DNA of 64,000 nt. Source: Marsupella aquatica. Lineage: Eukaryota; Marchantiophyta. The notes under the pieces are model-generated. The model saw only the letters and a program-made list of their open reading frames with translations, was not told the DNA's origin and did not search any database. A program made the position numbers and the translations under genes. Positions 22,272 through 35,262 of the stretch are shown here, piece after piece (position 1 is the first letter of the stretch; each line of letters begins with the position of its first letter). The stretch is taken from assembly GCA_973895155.1 (NCBI GenBank), contig OZ316894.1, forward strand, positions 26,412,001 to 26,476,000, in the 5' to 3' direction.

Positions 22272-24777
22272 GTAAGTAGACCTGAGAGGAATGAGCAAAC
22301 ATCTACCACTTAGTTGAATACAAAGTGACCTCTGTAATTGCACATTTCCATTAAAGTGTAAGTAGGTTTCTGGGAAAACAGTGAGATCCTTGATGATAAT
22401 TGAAATATTCTATTCCCATTATTGCAGAAATTCCTAGGGAACAAAAATATTGAATATGCAATTAGCTTATCATAATAGTTAAACTAACCAGGGTTTGAGA
22501 CAACTTTGATGACCCTTAGTATAGTTTCTCCACCCACAGAGAATATACACAAATCTTGAGAAAAACTCAAAAACTTCAAAAGCTAGACTGTAGAGGCAAG
22601 GCATGGTTGCTCATTGAAAGAGTAAGGAAGAATTGTCTAAGTGGAAGGAACTTTGCTCATCATTTGGAAGGGAGGGCTTGGAGGCAATAGTGCTCAAGCT
22701 CACATAAGTGGAGACCTTGGACATGGGCCAAAGTCAAGGGGTGAGCATGGGCAGGCCTGTTGGGTGGAAGAGAGGGTGAAGGTCCACATATAATTTCCAG
22801 TGAATTTCACTTTCATGCTGTTTTTTTAAAACAATGTCCATGTTCTGCTGACAAGGACCTCATTCCCTAATTGTCACCTCCTGATCGTAAGCAATAATTA
22901 GAAGGTTCACATATACTATCAAAAGAGGAGTGAAATTCTCTCACACGTAGGTTATGGCTTTCTTTATTGTCATATGTATTGGAATTAGGAAGTTTATCAG
23001 TGGTTCCAAATAAATATATTCCTGTGCCCATGAGCAGGAGCAAGAAGCCAAATCAATGAAGCAAATCATGGATCCTCGTCTTGTTGTATTAATCACAAAA
23101 AATGCATTATAAGGCAAACAAACTTCACGGCAGAGTTCAAACTCCATGCCCAAAAATGCTTAAGGCAACCATTATCAAAAAGAACCTGTATGAAATTTAC
23201 TGCACAGCTAAGGATGGTCATTTTTTTGCTATGGGAATACATATACTATGTTCAACCTGGAACATGATTCAGTTTTTGTTTTATAGTGATTGCTATGAAT
23301 GTATTACAAGGCAAAATATATGCAGTTCAACAGTTAATGTAGCTTATAGTACTACATATTATTGTATGGATTACAAAGTACCTTTTTATTTTCTGTTCAA
23401 GGTAATAAACCATGTATGCTTTTTTTATTCATAATGCACAAATGCCTTGGAATAAGTGGGCAGAACACATAAATCATAACTATGCATTGTTATCTAAGTA
23501 AATTTAATCAATCATGAACAGACTTCTACAGATATGGGAACCTGGGTTCTTTCTGTTGGTACGTATGTCCCAAATGTTGACCAGGGGCCAAAAATGGGAA
23601 TGAAAGCCACCCAGCTGTCAAAAGTACAAAGGGACTCCCTCAGGAAGCATAAGACAAAGAAGGCCCCAAAGGACTAAGGATTGACCATGTCAACATCACA
23701 TTCTATCATTAACAAACAGCTTGCAACCTCTATGGAGCAAACAACATTAAGACAATCATTTGTGTCTCTATAAACCCAGAGAAGGGCCATGATCACACTA
23801 CCAAGACTAACTCATGGCAACACAATTGGTAACCCATTCAAAGATCCTGCTTCTAATTGACATTTTCTATACAAAGATAACATCAATGAGATACTTTGAG
23901 AAATACAGCAACCACATCACCTCTTTAAGTACTCACTTAGCTCACAAGGAATATAGGAATTTCTTTGATCATCCTAGTAGTCGCTGAGCTTGTCTATTTA
24001 TATTAACAGTAGAAACAAAATTTCACATGTGAGTGTAGTTTTATATGTCATTCTCATATAATTACATATATTATCCTCTTATTCAAAATCAAAATTAAAC
24101 AGATCATGTACAATTACCACGTGTTTACATGGAATTTAAGTTGAAATTTGACAATTTTGAGCTTGAAGTATGTACTTAGCCCGGTCCTGAAGTGGTCCCG
24201 CAATTACTTACATTGCATACTTAAGATATGACTTTATTCATTCCATATTATGAATATTTACATTTTTCAATGTCAAATTGCAATGTTTGGATAGACCTCC
24301 TGAGATGAATTGTCTACCTTTTCATCCTCTAACATAGTGTGATTGTATTGACAAGAAATTACACTAACAAGCAATTGAAGACTGACTGCCTTTAGTTCCC
24401 TAATTGTAACTTACCCTCTCTGCAATAATAGTATCTTGGCTCGCTATAGAGCTTAAGAGATGCCCAAATATATCTCCTAGAACAACACCATAGCTGTAGG
24501 AGACACCATGATCACTTTTCTCTCTAAATTTCCCACTTGCAAAAACGATTCCCAATTTCATCTTGCCTACAGAGATACCCATTCACATTAAAAGCAGCTT
24601 ATAAGAGGATAGAGGTTAGCAAGATCACAAACTTGAGCCACTGAAGTAAACACATTTCAGCTTCACATTTATAATTATTTTATGAAAATGAAATTTTCAA
24701 TGTGACTGACTTCTGATTGGCCTCACAACAGTCTCCATTTAAAAAAAAAAATTCGTCATTGAGGAATTCTCTAAGTG

Positions 24778-24833
24778 AATTGTTGCTGTCTACTCTATTC
24801 ACTGATGCTTTATTCAAGTAGACAGCAACAATT
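24778..24833. repeat. Perfect 17-bp inverted repeat, 22-bp loop
   Basis: AATTGTTGCTGTCTACT at 24778-24794 is the exact reverse complement of 24817-24833. The stem is too short for a typical plant miRNA precursor on its own. Function unknown. Confidence 0.7.
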
Positions 24834-25133
24834 TTCAGGATTTAGCTCAAAATTAGATATCAAACATAAGATGAAGCAAAGCTGGTTTTGGAAAATCAGT
24901 TTTGTCCAGTTCTACCTCATTTTCTTAAAATCACATGTTAACATTTCTTGGGTGAAATACTGTGAGCGTTTATTGGGATAAATGGATTTGAACATTTCTC
25001 ATGGCATCAATATTCATCATGGCCTCATAACAAGGGGAGTTGAATACCCTAGTGGAGTTTTTGATTGAGACGCAACAAGACTGTTTGGTGATATCTTTGA
25101 GTGTGACAAAGCAAGAATTAGTCAGGTGCAACT

Positions 25134-25161
25134 CAATTTTGGCAACTTTTTGCCAAAATTG
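25134..25161. repeat. Perfect 12-bp hairpin, 4-base loop
   Basis: CAATTTTGGCAA pairs with TTGCCAAAATTG around CTTT. It has no T-tract typical of a bacterial terminator and lies in plant intergenic DNA. It may be chance. Confidence 0.55.
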
Positions 25162-27840
25162 AACCTAAAATTTGCTGTCAACCACTGATGGAAAAAGGAG
25201 TGAATTTTCCACTGCATTTGCCAGAATCGTACTTAGTTCAAGGGTTTCTTGCCAGATTTGACAGTTCAGAAAGCTAATGGTTTAGAAAGAATATGTCAAA
25301 ATATTTCTCGCAGAATGTACCTCTCAAGGCAGGATCGGAATTGCCTTTTTGCTACTTCACAAATTAGCTAAAAAAATGCTGGTCAGAGCAGGATAGCCAA
25401 AGTATCCCTCCATGCCAGTAGTAAAATATTTAGCAGCTGTCGAGTATTCTCAGCATGCACTAAATTTTAGATTTCAACATAGGCAACCTTTGCAGTCTTC
25501 ATATCATCTATTTATTCAACAATGAATGATGGTTGAGTTTCAATTTTATGGAGGTAATCTAGCCATTCCCGCACCATTTCCTACATGACAACCACATATC
25601 ACATCAATGAAACCACAATGAAAACTTGTGCGTTCCTCACCATCTAACTTTTTCTTGTCTAGCTTGTATACTAGACTCAAGTGGCACATCTGAGAATGAG
25701 TGACATGTTAAAAGCAGTCGGCCAGCATGTACTAGACTCAAACTCATGTAACTCCTATGACTGGGGGAGAATTATTGTTGCAAGTGCAAAATTTTCAACT
25801 TCACTAATATTATGCGTAAGTATAGTTAGAGTAAATGTAATATGGCCAACTTAGATGACTCATGTCTTTAAACTTCTTATAACACAATTACTTGGGATTG
25901 AATATAATATTGATTTTCAGGAACAAAAACAATTACTATTGCATTCTACAAACATGACTAGGTAGGCACATCTGACAGAAGAGAAATGGTGAGAAATTGT
26001 GAGACTTGCAGGTCAATGTTGCTTAAGATGTATTACTACAGCACATGGAATGAAAGCTTCTACCAAATCCCTGAGAGATTGCAAAGAATTTTGCACAAAA
26101 GTGAGTCAGCTGAAACGTCTCAAGATCTCAGGATGTGAGATGAGGAAAAGATTATGAACTCTGAGCATTGCAAAATAAGAAAGCATGGACTATCATATAC
26201 AATGGCATGGAAAAACTGTCTTTCAACACTTATGAAATTAGTTTGGATAGCCTACTACTAGCTATATTTTAATGGGTTAATAAAAAAATTGATAATAGTA
26301 TACTGAGCAACCAGTTTGAAAGGTTTTAGCTGGCCCAGTACCCAACAATGGGTTCACATGTTGGTAACATGAGTTCTTTTCCTTCATTCCAATATGCAGT
26401 AAGAGACAGGATTTTGGTAGTGTCTTCTTGTAGCACTACAACTTGGGGGTGCAATGTGGAGGTTTCTCTAAAACAATTAAAGAGGAGCCTTGCCATGATA
26501 CATACACAAAAGGCCATATATGATGACTATGAAAGCTTATAAGTAAACATGTTCTAGTAGGAGACATGCATCACACCATTCTAAGTGGTAGAATAGCAAA
26601 TCATGCTATCTAGGTTTGGGGATTTTGTATGTGTGTTATCTGAGTATTTTAGGATTAGCATATGTTTTGAGGGATAGTTATCCCTTTGTGGTGACTAGGC
26701 CTCATCTTTTGATGTTGAGCCTTTGAGCATGAGCTCTGGTGGCTATGATGTGACTGACCAGGTTGTGTGCATGTAACACGGATTCCTCGAACTGCAAGGT
26801 GCGTTTGACTTGACATCTATGTGTGATCGCATTGGATGCAATTGGGTGTGCGTTGTTGAATTCTATTGCTGTTTGATTCATTGAAGATCATCTGACACAT
26901 TACAACTACTGCTACCAGGATTCCCTTACACCTCATTCTCCATCTTGTTGTTGTGCACATTAATATTCATGCTAAGTCCTTAGTTTGCCACTGTAAAGCG
27001 AGTGTACAAGAAGTGTAGGGAAGGCCACGAGCTTGAGCCAGACGTTGACTAAATCCTTCAGGCAATGTGGCAAGATCCAGATGTAAAGAACATACACAGC
27101 TCTAGATAAAGATCAGTACAAGTCAGAGCACTGATGTTGGTGTTTTGCACTACTTGTCTCACCAGCGCTAGTACTCCTCTATAGGTTGATTTGATTGTTT
27201 TCCCCTTTAAAGATTAGGTTTTGGCTTAATTGTCTGTGTTTTGGTCATTGGCTTTGGTCCACTTTTGGCCTTAAGCTGATTTTGGGTAGTCTCAAGCCTC
27301 TTGCGATTTTAATAATTATGGCGCATTGTTGATGTGTATTTTGACCCTTTAATCTGCTTTTGTCCTGCTTTGTTGCGGTGGTCACTTGGAATTCAATGAT
27401 GCAATGTTACTTTTACTCGAAATAAGATACAAATACAAAATACAGAATACAAATGTCTACCATGCTGAGCTAATAGATAAAATGTCTAACTAATAATATG
27501 AGACAGAGAGTCGGATGCCTTTTTCTCCTTTCTAAACTGCAAAAATGCTAAAAAGTTGGCTACTATAATTCATGTACCATAAAATCTTTATCCTTTCCAC
27601 ACTACAACACACAGGGAAAAAGCTGACTATTATTACAGACCCCCGTCAAAAATTCTTTCCAAATCCTTGGCACAACAGAAGGCCATAATAGCCCTTTCAG
27701 TCACAAACAGGTATGTTTATATTTGCAACAACAAACTAATACAACTGTTCACACGCTAGCAAATGAAAAACAATTAGCTCTAGTGATCACAATAAGGTTG
27801 AAAAGTTTAAAAGTAGATTTCAAAATAGCAAACAAGTAAG

Positions 27841-28340
27841 ACTTAATAACCAATTGAGGTTAATCCAAGCTAGACTTCAAGGAAGGCAGAACAATTCAGA
27901 AATTTATAAACTCTTCCATACTTGATGAAATCTAGCAATGTTAGGTTCATTTGCAAAGCTCTTTTATTAACTTCTTTTAGAATTCTAAGCATGAAAATTC
28001 TATGGAGAGATGACGGAGAAATTGAAATCATTTTTTGTTGACAACATAGCTAGACGTGTAGGGAAGGGTAGAGCATTCGAAAACGTGCAAGCTCCTCAAT
28101 ATTTGGCAAATCTGGCAATGAGCCTCGTTTGAAATTTATTTTAGGAACATTTCAAAGAATTTGAAGCAAGACATGGTTCATTGAGAGATCAGGGAGAACT
28201 TTCAAATCATTTCTTGTTGGCACCATAGCTAGACTTTCAAGGAAGAGCAAAGAAATTTGAAAAGCTGTGATCTCTTCAAATGTTTGATGATATGTGCCAA
28301 TGTCAGTCTCATTTAGAAACTCATTCAAAAATGTTTCTAA
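27841..28340. repeat. Degenerate tandem repeat, period about 180 bp, three units
   Basis: The motif AGCTAGAC followed by an AAGGAAG- or GGGAAGG-type stretch recurs at about 27868, 28048 and 28228, spaced 180 and 180 bp. AAATCATTTxTTGTTG precedes the second and third. Similar flanking text (ATCTAGCAATG, ATCTGGCAATG, ATGTGCCAATG) recurs in phase. The period is a multiple of three, and minus-strand reading gives Leu-rich peptides interrupted by stops, so a decayed repeat-protein gene is possible but unproven. Confidence 0.5.
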
Positions 28341-30151
28341 GCATTCTTAGCACACCAGAGAAATTATTAATACAAGAGGGAGCCATTGGAAATCGGTTGA
28401 GAGTCATTTGGACCTTAACTTCAAAGTTAACTACTATAAAATGCTGAAAGAAGTAGAGAGAAAGGAACTGGCAACTACGCTCTCAGAGTGGAGTGCTTTG
28501 GCCTGGTTTGTAGTTACATTCATTTAGAGATAAATAATGAAGCACAACATGAAAATGATACAGGATGGAAGTTGATCCTGCCTATTAGTGCAATGATCAT
28601 GAAATTAAAAAAGATTCAGAATTAGGGGGAGGCAAGGTGTGCACTGGTAACTATTCATATCTGTAGATATTTTGTGAACCCATCCAAAAGGGCTTCATGG
28701 TCTGGATCACTCAATAAGCCCACATGTATTTACATTACTATAATAAATGCAGATGGTCAAATAGGATTCAAGCAACAGGGCACAGAAAACTTGACTTAGC
28801 ACATGACATTTCTATTACCTATCTCAAATGAATATAGAGACTGCCAAATCATAAACCAGTCATCTCAAATGATACATTTCCAATGACCCTCTCCGATGAA
28901 GTTCAACCCCACTGTTATTCACTACCAATACTATTTAGTAATTATCTACTTTTGAAATATTTGCAATTTAATTTTGTAGATTTAGTTTATTTTTCCATTT
29001 TGATAAACCTGTCCTAATATAGTATTATATATATTGCATGGAGCAATATGAACGGAAGTTGGTTCAAAGGGTGTTATCCTCATCAAACAAACTTTGCGTG
29101 TTGTCTCTTAATTTCCGGCAATGGCAATGTAGTAAATTTCCCTTGTACACATTACTATATACTTCATATGCCTTAAAGGGAAGGGGAACTTCAACTCCTG
29201 GGTTGGAACCGGTGACCCAGTTTCCCATTTGAGAGTCTCCAATTAATAAATGGCAGTTATAGAAACCAATGCACCACCCTGATCCAAAGCAGTAATAGTC
29301 CATAGTACCAATCAGATCTGTTAATCGACGAGGTCCATGACAAGATTTCTTGGCACTTGCAGCAGATCATGCTTGGCCGTACAGACACTATTCCTATCCC
29401 CGTCTACACGGTAGTCCTGATGCCCTCGTCAGGTAAATCACATTTCTCAAAACGAGCCAACAACACTTGCAGTGAGAAACGTGAAGGGGGGTCTAGCAGC
29501 CAATATGTTCATATCTTGAGCTAATGCACAGCCTCCCACAAACTTTAAGAAGGCCAAACCTGACTTCAGGTACATCAAACGTGCAGGGACCGACCACAGC
29601 AGAGCGGCATCACTAAAACCTTCTGCTGGTCCCAGCTTCATCTGAAGCATGGCAGAAAGAAAGCCAGTCCTCAAAGAATTTATTCACTCTTGAACCAGTC
29701 AAAGACTCGCCAACCTTCCCTGAGAAATGGAAATGAATTACCCAGAAGGCGCAATCACGCCACAACTTCATCAGGTCACACAACTTTCATAATGGGAAGC
29801 CATTCCCTGAGGAAGTGAAAAAAAATCATTACACTAGGCACAAACCGCCATAAGTTCTACAAACTTAGACTATAATACACTCTAACCACGCAACACAGAA
29901 ATACTGCTCTGCTCCATCTTGATTTAGTACATAAAGTGAAAGGAAGCTTTTGAGGTTCGTTTCCAGAATGTGCCATATACTCGTAGAGTTGAAGCAATGG
30001 GAGTAGAATGGCAGCACTGTAAACGCAATAATCCCAACCGCATTCCGTGATCATCCGCCATTACGTCGAAATTCAAACAATGGTCAAATCAAGCGGATGT
30101 CGTGCCCAAGGGTATGTCAACTTTAAATACACTTATGCATTGTGCAAAACT
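28341..30151. other. Intergenic DNA and 3' flank of the PP4 gene
   Basis: No gene recognised. The part next to 30152 is probably the PP4 3' UTR. A sequence near 29188-29212 faintly resembles a tRNA T-arm (GGGTTGGAACC) but no tRNA fold was found. Confidence 0.4.
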
Positions 30152-33100
30152 TTAGAGGAAGTACTCTGGTGCTGGCTTTTTGGAAGGGACGCCCCTCGAT
30201 TCCTGTTGAGAAAGACATCAGCACAGATGCAATAATAAGTTCATCACTGGTCCTTGCGAGCAAATAAGGCAGAAAGTGGCTCCACTACCACGCGGTTAAG
30301 GGAACTGACAAAGAACTGCTTTGAAATGTGTACCAAGCCTTCTAATTGCAAGACGTAACTGTGACGACAGTCCTAGGAACTTCAGCCCAATCCCGTTTAA
30401 AAAGAACTAGCACTGTCCATTGACAAATGAGCCCGTCCACTGGCAGGTGGAGAGCAGAGACAAAATATAAGAGGCCAGTATCTCTTTTACAAACTTCCTC
30501 GCACTAAACAACGTCGCCTGCAATTACAGTTGGCAGCTCACCTGAGGAGCAGCTTCAAAAACAGTAAATTTTTTACCCAAGTGCTCATCCAGCTCCAGTA
30601 TGGCAGCAACATTTCCGCATCTGCAAGAAAACCATTATCATTATCAAATTGTCCAGGATATTGCTCGCCTCAGTACTAAGAATGGCAAATGAATGGCAGG
30701 GACCTTCAGCTAACGAATCATAATGACATAAATCGACTCACAAGGGGTATCGCAAAAGACAGCTGCTTGTGCCCGAGCTGAACTTGCGGTAGAAATTAGT
30801 TACATTATGCTGGTCATGCAAGGGGTAAGACTTTTGACAGACTGGATGATGAACATCACACCGGAAGTCAACAAAGATGCAATGAACCTTGATGAATGAC
30901 CTTAAATAACATCGCTCAGGAAAAAGGCGCTCTCAGTGGAACAATATATGAATTCCTGAGAGTGACACATGCCTGTAACAATAATTCGGAGCTGACCAGA
31001 CTGTCACCACCTGGCTGTTAAACATCCACTTGTAGCCTTCCATGACAAGCTGATGGGCTCGACATATCAACTCTAACTTGTTTGTGTGATTGAATGTTTG
31101 AACGACATTCCCGCCAAAAAGATAACCAGCTCCTCTGGGGCTCAAACCCCAACCTTCAATCTCTTCAGGGTCTGACCACAGAAGGTCACACATGGCACCA
31201 TCATGTGGCACTTCTTGTTTTCTATCCACGGTTCTAATCTGTAGCACAGAACAACCATGCGAACAATAAATATAAGTTGCCACTACAACAAAAGGACTAG
31301 GGGTAGGGGTAGGGGTAGGGAAAAGCTGCATGACAGGATTCCAGAGATAGAGAGCCGTGTGGGCACTACGTGCGTAAAGTACCCATCTTGGAGATATCAC
31401 ATCATACCTACCTGATCCAATGTTGTTATAGAAGGAGAGAGCCCACCATGGACGCTGAAAATCCGGTTTTCAATTAAAGCTGATAGACTGCACAGGGAAA
31501 ACACGTCTTACGTGTAAGCATTGACCTTCAGCTTCATGAAACACAAGATTAGCCTCACAGAGACTCTATGATGACAACAAGTACAGACGGGACTGAACGC
31601 CAAGACTAAATCTCTACTACACTAACAAACGTTGATGGGTCAGTTCGAACCTTAAATAGTCAAAGATGTCGGTACAGTATCTCCAAACATTCACCGAGCC
31701 GTACTTTCGAAGACATTCATCATAGAATCCATATACCTAAACATCATGAGCACATAGTCAGAAACCTGAATACAGCAGAAAACAAGGAAAAACGAGCACA
31801 ACAGTTGAGTGCAAGCAACGAAACATATCCCTCAAATCAATCGACCAAAATTAGGTCACCTGGGTGATTTGGCGGCTCTCGTGGTTGCCACGAATAAGAG
31901 TTATCCTGTCTGGATACCTGACCTGCGAAACAGAAACCAGCAGCAATGAGACAGTGACTACAGAACTGCAGAACAAGTAAGGCAGGGACAGGAAAAGCAG
32001 GATACACCAAAGCCATCCAAGGAAAAAGGAGAACAAACAAATTCCGTCAAGCACATGACCAATATTCCAATCCGTTGAACATCCTATAAAACATAAATGA
32101 ACCCATCCAGCGGGCCCCACCTTTAAGGCAAGCAATAATAGAAAAGTTTCGACTGAGTAGAATCCTCGATCAACGAAGTCCCCCAAGAACAGGTAATTGG
32201 TTTGGGGGCAATCTCCCCCAACCTTGAAAAGCTCCTTCAAATCGTAGAATTGCCCATGTATATCTCCACATATCTGCAATAAGTGACGAAAAACAGGCGG
32301 TTGAGTACAAAATGCAACTCGAACTTTCATTCTGCCAGAAAGGCATCTGAATATTTTGTACATCTTTGGACCACATGAGCTAACCGAAGGCCTTGGAAGA
32401 ATAAGCTCCATGTACCCCACGTAAAAGGGGTCTCATTTTGTAAAAGCTGGAAAATTGCGAGACAATAAGATATCAGGCTCCAGACGAAAGTTTCTATAGA
32501 ATTGTGATGAAGAATGTGATCAAATTGCGGGAAGCCAAAGAAAATATCAATGCGTTAAGAAAATCGACCTCAGGGCTTTAGTGGTTAAATATAGGTGAAG
32601 TTAATGACCGTCCCGAGAGACTGTAGAGCTCAATACCTTCTAAACGTAATCTCCGATCGCTTCCTTCCACAAGAAGGGCTTAAGAGAGAATTTTCTTGTC
32701 TTACTGTAAGTTCTAATAATTAGAACGGTACAAATGTACCAGAAACTTCCAAGCTTCCCCATGAGACCGCCTGATATATCCAGAGGCCAGCATGAACGTC
32801 GAACTGATATAGAAGTAAGTATACAGGCGAAGTCATGAACGGAACCGAAAGGGTACCCAAGAAACTGAAAGGACGGATCAGTTAGATTCTACGTAAGGAA
32901 TGCGTGCCAGGTCAGGAAGGAATCTCATTTACGAGCACTCCTCTGACAAGATGTGGGAATGAAAACTTCTAAACTTAGGTGCCACTGAGTTTAACCTCTA
33001 ATAATAGATAGATCAGAAGGGTACCCAAATGAAGATCGTATTATTAAACCAACAACATGTTATAGTGCATCAATCCTTCCCACAGCCCTAGGGATTTGGA

Positions 33101-33572
33101 ACTTCAAATGGGTGTGCTATCGTAGTGACCTATCCTTGTGATCGAAAGAATTACTAATATTGCGAATAAACGGAAGAGCTGCACATATTCAGCGATGCTT
33201 CTTTCTCTTCAAATTTAACCATGCTTTTTAAAGCCCTAGTGGTTGCGACATGCCCCATGGGTAAGTTATTTCAGTGGTCCATTGCCGTGATCCAAGGAAA
33301 CACTAACCTCTCTGAACGCTCGCAAAGGTTACTTCAATTCAGTAATGCAAGATAAAGCTGTAAATTCATTGGATGAAGTTGTCGCAGTCCAATCGACCTA
33401 ATCCATGGAACTTTGACAACAAGGAACTTACAGTTACGGGAGCATCAACTCTCTGGACGTTGCTCTCCTCCACAAGAATCTCCATTGCCTTCATACATAG
33501 CGCCTTCACTTCGGATTCCTTCAAAGGTTCGCATCGTCTCAGCTGCTCTATCTGCCTATCCAGGTCTGACAT
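30152..33572 (-). CDS. PPX: Serine/threonine protein phosphatase 4 catalytic subunit (PPX)
   Basis: Eight exons on the minus strand: 33572-33432, 32273-32121, 31922-31860, 31736-31651, 31487-31412, 31238-30973, 30620-30542, 30202-30152. Phase is kept and gives 304 aa, the usual length for the family. It removes phosphate from Ser/Thr residues using two metal ions. The PPP-family motifs are all present: GDIHGQ in exon 2, GDFVDRG in exon 2, RGNHE in exon 3, HGGLSP in exon 5 and WSAPNYCYR in exon 6. The N-terminus ([20 protein letters not shown]) and the C-terminal end PAPEYFL fit PP4/PPX rather than PP2A or PP6. The exon 6 donor is GC instead of GT (AG|GCATGT); using it restores the arginine of NYCYR. 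All other introns are GT-AG. Confidence 0.96.
31299..31320 (+). repeat. G-rich hexamer run inside PP4 intron 5
   Basis: AGGGGT-type hexamers repeated about four times within the intron 31239-31411. On the coding strand this is a C-rich run close to the exon 6 acceptor. Four G runs within 22 bases could form a G-quadruplex. Confidence 0.6.
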
Positions 33573-34695
33573 GATGTGCTCCTCCCGTCAGTCCCCTCCT
33601 ACCTTAAACTCCTGCACGACCTGAAGCGAATCAATCAAGATGCCCACCCCATATCATTCCGAATCACAGCTGATGCGTCTCTCTGTGCCGAGCCTGCTAC
33701 TGCTCCCAGTCAACCCATTGAGGTTCCGCCAAACCCCTGGTAGAGTGAACAGTCCACCATGAAGTTCACCTCGAACCAAGCCTAAAACCCTAAAAGCCGA
33801 AGAGGTCAATGCCTTCCACTTCAGTGAGATAGACTCTCTATTATCCCCTTCGCTGATGCCAAGGTTCGGTACCTAAGTTGCTCTCCAGTGTTCAATTGCA
33901 CACAATTGTTTTGGATCACATGCAGGCCTTTCATGCAAGATTGTCGTGCTCTTCATGAGTCCTACCCACCCAAAGTTCAAAGTGCTGAGTCCCCATCATG
34001 CGCCTGCTTTTTACTTGCCGCCTTCTCCAGTCCATCAAGTACCCTCCTGCGCGTTAACAGATGAGCATCATCACCACCCCATGCCCTGCCCTGTCTTAAA
34101 ACAAAATTGGGTCGACGCGCCACAACGCAAAACTCCCTTCCTTCGAGCTCAACAGAATCACCAGACTCACGATCCTCTCCTCACCCAGGCATGCACAATA
34201 ATAACTACAGTAGCCCTACTACTCAACTCTGAAAACACCCGAATCTGCAAAACGAGCGACCGGCAACCGGCAAAAAGTCGAGATCGAGCGGGAGAACGGA
34301 AATGATCAAATCAATCAATTGATCGCACTCGTAGTCCCAGTCCTCCAACGGAAGCCGAAGCAGCAGCTTGGAAGTACTGTAAGTGCAATCAAAGCAAAAT
34401 TGCTCCTCCCGACATTGGAAGAGATCTTCATCAGTGCTGTAGATCTCTAATGTCTCCTTTCCCTAACGATCTGCTTGTCGTGTGCATGCCCATGGCACTT
34501 TGTTCGATGAAGGGCGAATAACTGACAGTGAGATCCGCCACCCACCACGGCCACCACACCCAACAGCAACACACCTCGCCACCCGAGCGCGGGCGGGATT
34601 TGTGGAAGAGAACGTATGAAGAGGAGAGTGTAAGACGGAACGACAGCATTGTCCAAACAAGCCCGACCGCCTCTTGCCTGCCGTGCCACACAGGT
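33573..34695. other. Upstream region of PP4 and intergenic spacer
   Basis: The first few hundred bases probably hold the PP4 promoter and 5' UTR. The plus-strand frames at 33946-34305 and 34528-34797 and the minus-strand frames at 34431-34714 show no domains and overlap each other, as chance frames do in this higher-GC stretch. Confidence 0.4.
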
Positions 34696-34845
34696 GCCTT
34701 TCCTTTGGAGCCAACTACTGTACAGATTGGGTTAACTATAAGCTTGGGTGAATTAATGGCCTTTCCTTTGGAGCGAACTACAGATTGGGTTAATTGAGGT
34801 TGGGTTACTTAATGGCCTTTCCTTTGGAGCCTGGTTTTTTGGCCT
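34696..34845 (+). repeat. Direct repeats, unit about 56-63 bp, flanking the C-rich island (left side)
   Basis: GCCTTTCCTTTGGAG starts units at 34696, 34759 and 34815. The units continue with CTACAGATTGGGTTAATTG-type text and end in TTAATG. A further copy of the same unit lies beyond the C-rich island at 35346-35398. Confidence 0.75.
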
Positions 34846-34894
34846 TGACGGGCATATTGGGGGTCTTGACCCCTTCAAAGAGTCATTCCATCAC

Positions 34895-35262
34895 CCGGTT
34901 GCCTGGTCCCGGTCCCTCACCCACCTGGCCGGCCCCAGCCCCAGCCCCGACCCAGCCCCGACCCAGCCCCGACCCTGACCCTGGCCCGGCCCGGTCCGGT
35001 CCGGCCCCCACCCATTTTGACCCGGTCCGGCCCCAACCTTGCCGGTCTCCTGCCATTTTTGACCCGGCCTCACCATTTTAGACCCGGCTCGACCCCGACC
35101 TTGCCTGGTCTCCCACCATTTTTGACCCGGCCCGGCCCAGACCTTGCCCGGTTCCCCACCCACCCGACCTGGCCCCTACCCCAACCCCCACCCACCCGAC
35201 CTCGCCCAGCTGCATCCCCGAACCGGGGGACCGGCTTGCTAGACCGGGGGAGTCTTGGGGGG
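34895..35262. repeat. C-rich minisatellite island
   Basis: About 370 bp of strongly strand-biased C-rich sequence. Repeated words include GACCCGGCC, CCCCGACC and CACCATTTTTGACCCGG, spaced irregularly. The open frames on both strands here (Pro/Arg-rich on plus, Gly-rich on minus) arise from the simple composition and are not genes. Confidence 0.75.

Larger units (their letters stand above)
22272..27840. other. Long AT-rich intergenic region
   Basis: No gene recognised. Short open frames (for example 23102-23434 and the overlapping pair near 26326-26542) lack domains. Two short perfect hairpins lie at 24778-24833 and 25134-25161. The rest is probably decayed repeat DNA too diverged to name. 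Confidence 0.45.

Noticed and set aside
29180-29215. tRNA T-arm-like text (GGGTTGGAACC)
   Set aside because: No matching acceptor, D-arm or anticodon arm could be placed around it.
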